Origin: Sunxiuqinia sp963677175
GTDB lineage: Bacteria > Bacteroidota > Bacteroidia > Bacteroidales > Prolixibacteraceae
Assembly: GCA_963677175.2 (NCBI GenBank)
Contig: CAXXES010000006.1
Location: forward strand, 620,001 to 684,000
Length of the DNA stretch: 64,000 nucleotides
Reading direction: 5' to 3'
Positions 62,108 through 64,000 of the stretch are shown here, one piece after another (position 1 is the stretch's first letter; every line of letters begins with the position of its first letter). The notes below the pieces were generated by a model, which was not told the DNA's origin, searched no databases, and worked only from the letters and a program-made list of their open reading frames with translations. A program made the translations under genes and the position numbers.

Positions 62108-63946
62108 CTATTCATAGCGGAGAACATCCGGCTTCCGCGGTTGGAAGCTGTAAAACTCACTTTTTGTTCGCTCATTAAATTCACCTCCAAAACGACCAAG
62201 ATCCGCCGGATGGTTTGGATACCAGGACAATCGCAGCTGCAAGGTCTGGAACACCAGGTTTTCGTTACGAATACGGACACCTGCCCCAATCCCTGCATAG
62301 TAGTCTTCATTGAATATAAGATGATGATTCGACCCAATAACCCCCAGATCAACCAATCCGAAAAAGGCAAAATTGAAATCAAGCACATCTTTGGGTGGAA
62401 ATAAAACTGATTCAAAGCTTAGCGATAAACGTTGTTTACCCATTGTTGATTTGCTTCTGAATCCCCGAATCCCGTTATTCCCATTTAAAAACAGATTTTC
62501 CACTTCGAAACGACGCAGGCCCAAGAGATAATTCAGTTTAACAAACTGTCGAAACCTCTTACTGCCAATGGTATATAAACGGGAAATATAGTCCGCATTG
62601 ACTTCAATCTGCCCCTGTTCGAAGCTATTTGAATGAAAGAAACCACCAATTCCGGCCGAAGCATGAAAAAAGGAAGGCTTATAACGGATAAAATTTCCGG
62701 AAGAAAAATACAAATGAGAATACCATCGTTTATTGAATTCATTATCATCGTAACCAACCACCCACTCGTGCAAAAATCCCTTAGGGATGTCTTCGGTAAT
62801 TCCAAAGCTGTAGATTAAATGATCACGATAATACGATCGCTTGGACAAGCTTAGACTGGCCAGGTAAAATTTTGAATTCGCAAAATATTGATTATTCCCA
62901 GGATCCGGCTCCGGACGCTCAAAAAAGTCATAAAGCCTCATCCGTCCCGACATAACAAGTTGCTTGTTCCGGTAAGGAGTACCTTCGTGCAGCTGAAAGG
63001 AATAGCCTCCCCACAAATCCCAATAGCGGTAATCCAATTCAAAATCAATAACGATCGGAACATCTTCAATTAAGCGATCTGCCCTTTCCCAACGCGAAAA
63101 CGTCAAGCCTCCGCCCCACTTGGTCGTTGATCGCAGAAATTCTTTATCAAAGACAAAGGTAGCCCCCTCCCGCCGGTAGGTATTGGCATATCCAACTGAG
63201 ATGTTCACAAAATTACCCCCAATATTATTAATGCTGTAGAAACCTTCGAATCCCACATACGGCACCTCTTTCGCATGCCCCACAATGGCGGCCGATATTT
63301 GATGCCCGGCACCCCACAAATTCTGGTTATACATTTTCAGGGTGGCAGCCTTTAAGCCGTTCATGTTTCCCCCTACGCCAAAAGAAAAAACATCTTTGGT
63401 CAGTACCGTCACGTGAACAAGTTCCTGATTCAACGAGTCCTGATCGACCCAAAAACGAACATCCTTGATAAATGGAAGCCGTCGGATGATCCGTTCATTG
63501 TCCAGCAAATAGTCAACATTCAGCGTGTCTCCCCGCTGCACCAGAATATTTTTCCAAATGATGCGCTCATTGGTACGGGTATGCAGTTTATTCGCGGTTT
63601 GACCAAGCCAACTACGGCTCGTTCTGGCGGTATCGGCAAACGATGGTCCAATAATATCGAGCTGATGAACTTTCACGGAGGCGATGGTTTTGCCTTCCAG
63701 CTCACTCATTCGTAAAAGCTCCTTCTCAATCTGTAGCTGGTTCTCGTGTCCCGTTCCCGAAACAAGGTTATCGTACATCAAGCGGGTAATCCGACTACGA
63801 TAAGCTTTGTGCTTTAAACTGTCATAAAAGAGCTCTGATGTAGACTCGTGATTTAAGACAGAATCACGCCCTTGTTCCTGTGCCTGCAGATCGTTCAGGA
63901 ACATCCACACCCCGCAAATTATTATCCATTTAAACTGCCACCTCAC
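62108..63946 (-). CDS. Omp85-like outer-membrane protein with POTRA-like N-terminus
   Basis: This 612-residue protein starts at GTG 63946 with signal MRWQFKWIIICGVWMFLNDLQAQ. A POTRA-like segment follows (VKVHQLDIIGPSF and ERIIWKNILVQRGDTLNVDYL, ending RRLPFIKDVRFW), then about 400 residues of beta strands with the conserved patterns GGNMNGLKAATLKMYNQNLWG and a terminal aromatic-rich end. This is the layout of Omp85/BamA-TamA-like outer-membrane insertases or their FhaC-type relatives. It has only about one POTRA domain, fewer than BamA. The gene is complete in the window. Confidence 0.85.
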   Translation of the reverse strand: MRWQFKWIIICGVWMFLNDLQAQEQGRDSVLNHESTSELFYDSLKHKAYRSRITRLMYDNLVSGTGHENQLQIEKELLRMSELEGKTIASVKVHQLDIIGPSFADTARTSRSWLGQTANKLHTRTNERIIWKNILVQRGDTLNVDYLLDNERIIRRLPFIKDVRFWVDQDSLNQELVHVTVLTKDVFSFGVGGNMNGLKAATLKMYNQNLWGAGHQISAAIVGHAKEVPYVGFEGFYSINNIGGNFVNISVGYANTYRREGATFVFDKEFLRSTTKWGGGLTFSRWERADRLIEDVPIVIDFELDYRYWDLWGGYSFQLHEGTPYRNKQLVMSGRMRLYDFFERPEPDPGNNQYFANSKFYLASLSLSKRSYYRDHLIYSFGITEDIPKGFLHEWVVGYDDNEFNKRWYSHLYFSSGNFIRYKPSFFHASAGIGGFFHSNSFEQGQIEVNADYISRLYTIGSKRFRQFVKLNYLLGLRRFEVENLFLNGNNGIRGFRSKSTMGKQRLSLSFESVLFPPKDVLDFNFAFFGLVDLGVIGSNHHLIFNEDYYAGIGAGVRIRNENLVFQTLQLRLSWYPNHPADLGRFGGEFNERTKSEFYSFQPRKPDVLRYE

Positions 63947-64000
63947 AAAAACTGTTTTTTATATCCATACTACCAAACGGTAAAAAACTTAGCTAATTAT

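Overview
The window is chromosomal DNA from a member of the Bacteroidota, most likely class Bacteroidia (a Marinilabiliales/Prolixibacteraceae-like lineage; this rank is inference). Supporting signs are the recurrent TAnnTTTG promoter -7 box ahead of many genes, lipoproteins with DUF4369-thioredoxin architecture, a LysM protein fused to a periplasmic-binding domain, an Amt/PII/outer-membrane-barrel operon, and CCA-encoding tRNA-Leu. Most of the window is core housekeeping DNA, with small accessory patches between the gene blocks.

Layout. 1-427: a GNAT acetyltransferase broken by an in-frame amber codon. 555-3300: a nitrogen operon on the minus strand (outer-membrane barrel, PII, Amt) with an unusual inverted-repeat control region. 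3.6-14.3 kb: housekeeping block with valS, recQ, tatC, lptB, tRNA-Leu(TAG), tig, clpP and clpX. 14.3-19 kb: orphan ABC ATPase, secreted alpha/beta hydrolase, an HU-like protein behind a striking nested inverted repeat, rmuC and a RelE-type toxin-antitoxin pair. 19.2-23 kb: ung and two sensor kinases, one of them split by a frameshift at an A7 run. 23.3-31.6 kb: KAS III-like synthase, lpxH, a cysteine-less thioredoxin lipoprotein, ribF, ahcY, an orphan nuclease-like ORF, a Rieske-like lipoprotein with altered ligands, greA and a HIT protein. 31.6-35.5 kb: ruvC, an S41 protease and a TPR protein in a minus-strand run. 35.5-38.9 kb: accessory patch with a gene-poor stretch, a 15-copy 21-bp tandem repeat, a beta-barrel protein and a Crp/Fnr-type regulator with a short-chain dehydrogenase. 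39-44.5 kb: purB, an MsbA-like exporter, a secreted esterase and a glycosyltransferase. 44.7-46.4 kb: two paralogous small proteins of unknown function and a LutA-like CCG protein. 46.6-51.7 kb: trmH, an M49-type peptidase and the LysM/binding-protein lipid-exported protein. 51,873-53,187: a complete ISAs1-family insertion sequence with inverted repeats and a 10-bp target duplication. 53.2-56.7 kb: an Nfn-type NAD(P)H:ferredoxin transhydrogenase pair with a dihydroorotate-dehydrogenase-like third gene. 56.9-64 kb: SNF2 helicase, dipeptidyl peptidase IV and an Omp85-like outer-membrane protein.

How genes work together. The Amt/PII/barrel operon looks like a nitrogen-limitation uptake unit from outer membrane to cytoplasm. 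tig, clpP and clpX form a protein-quality block. The three genes at 53.2-56.7 kb probably form a redox unit coupling NADH, NADPH and ferredoxin to an unknown flavoprotein reaction. I saw no CRISPR array, prophage, rRNA or large defence island. The best candidates for undescribed biology are the 21-bp tandem repeat, the nested palindromes at the HU-like gene, the paralogous small proteins, the Rieske-like lipoprotein and the DHOD-like/Nfn unit.
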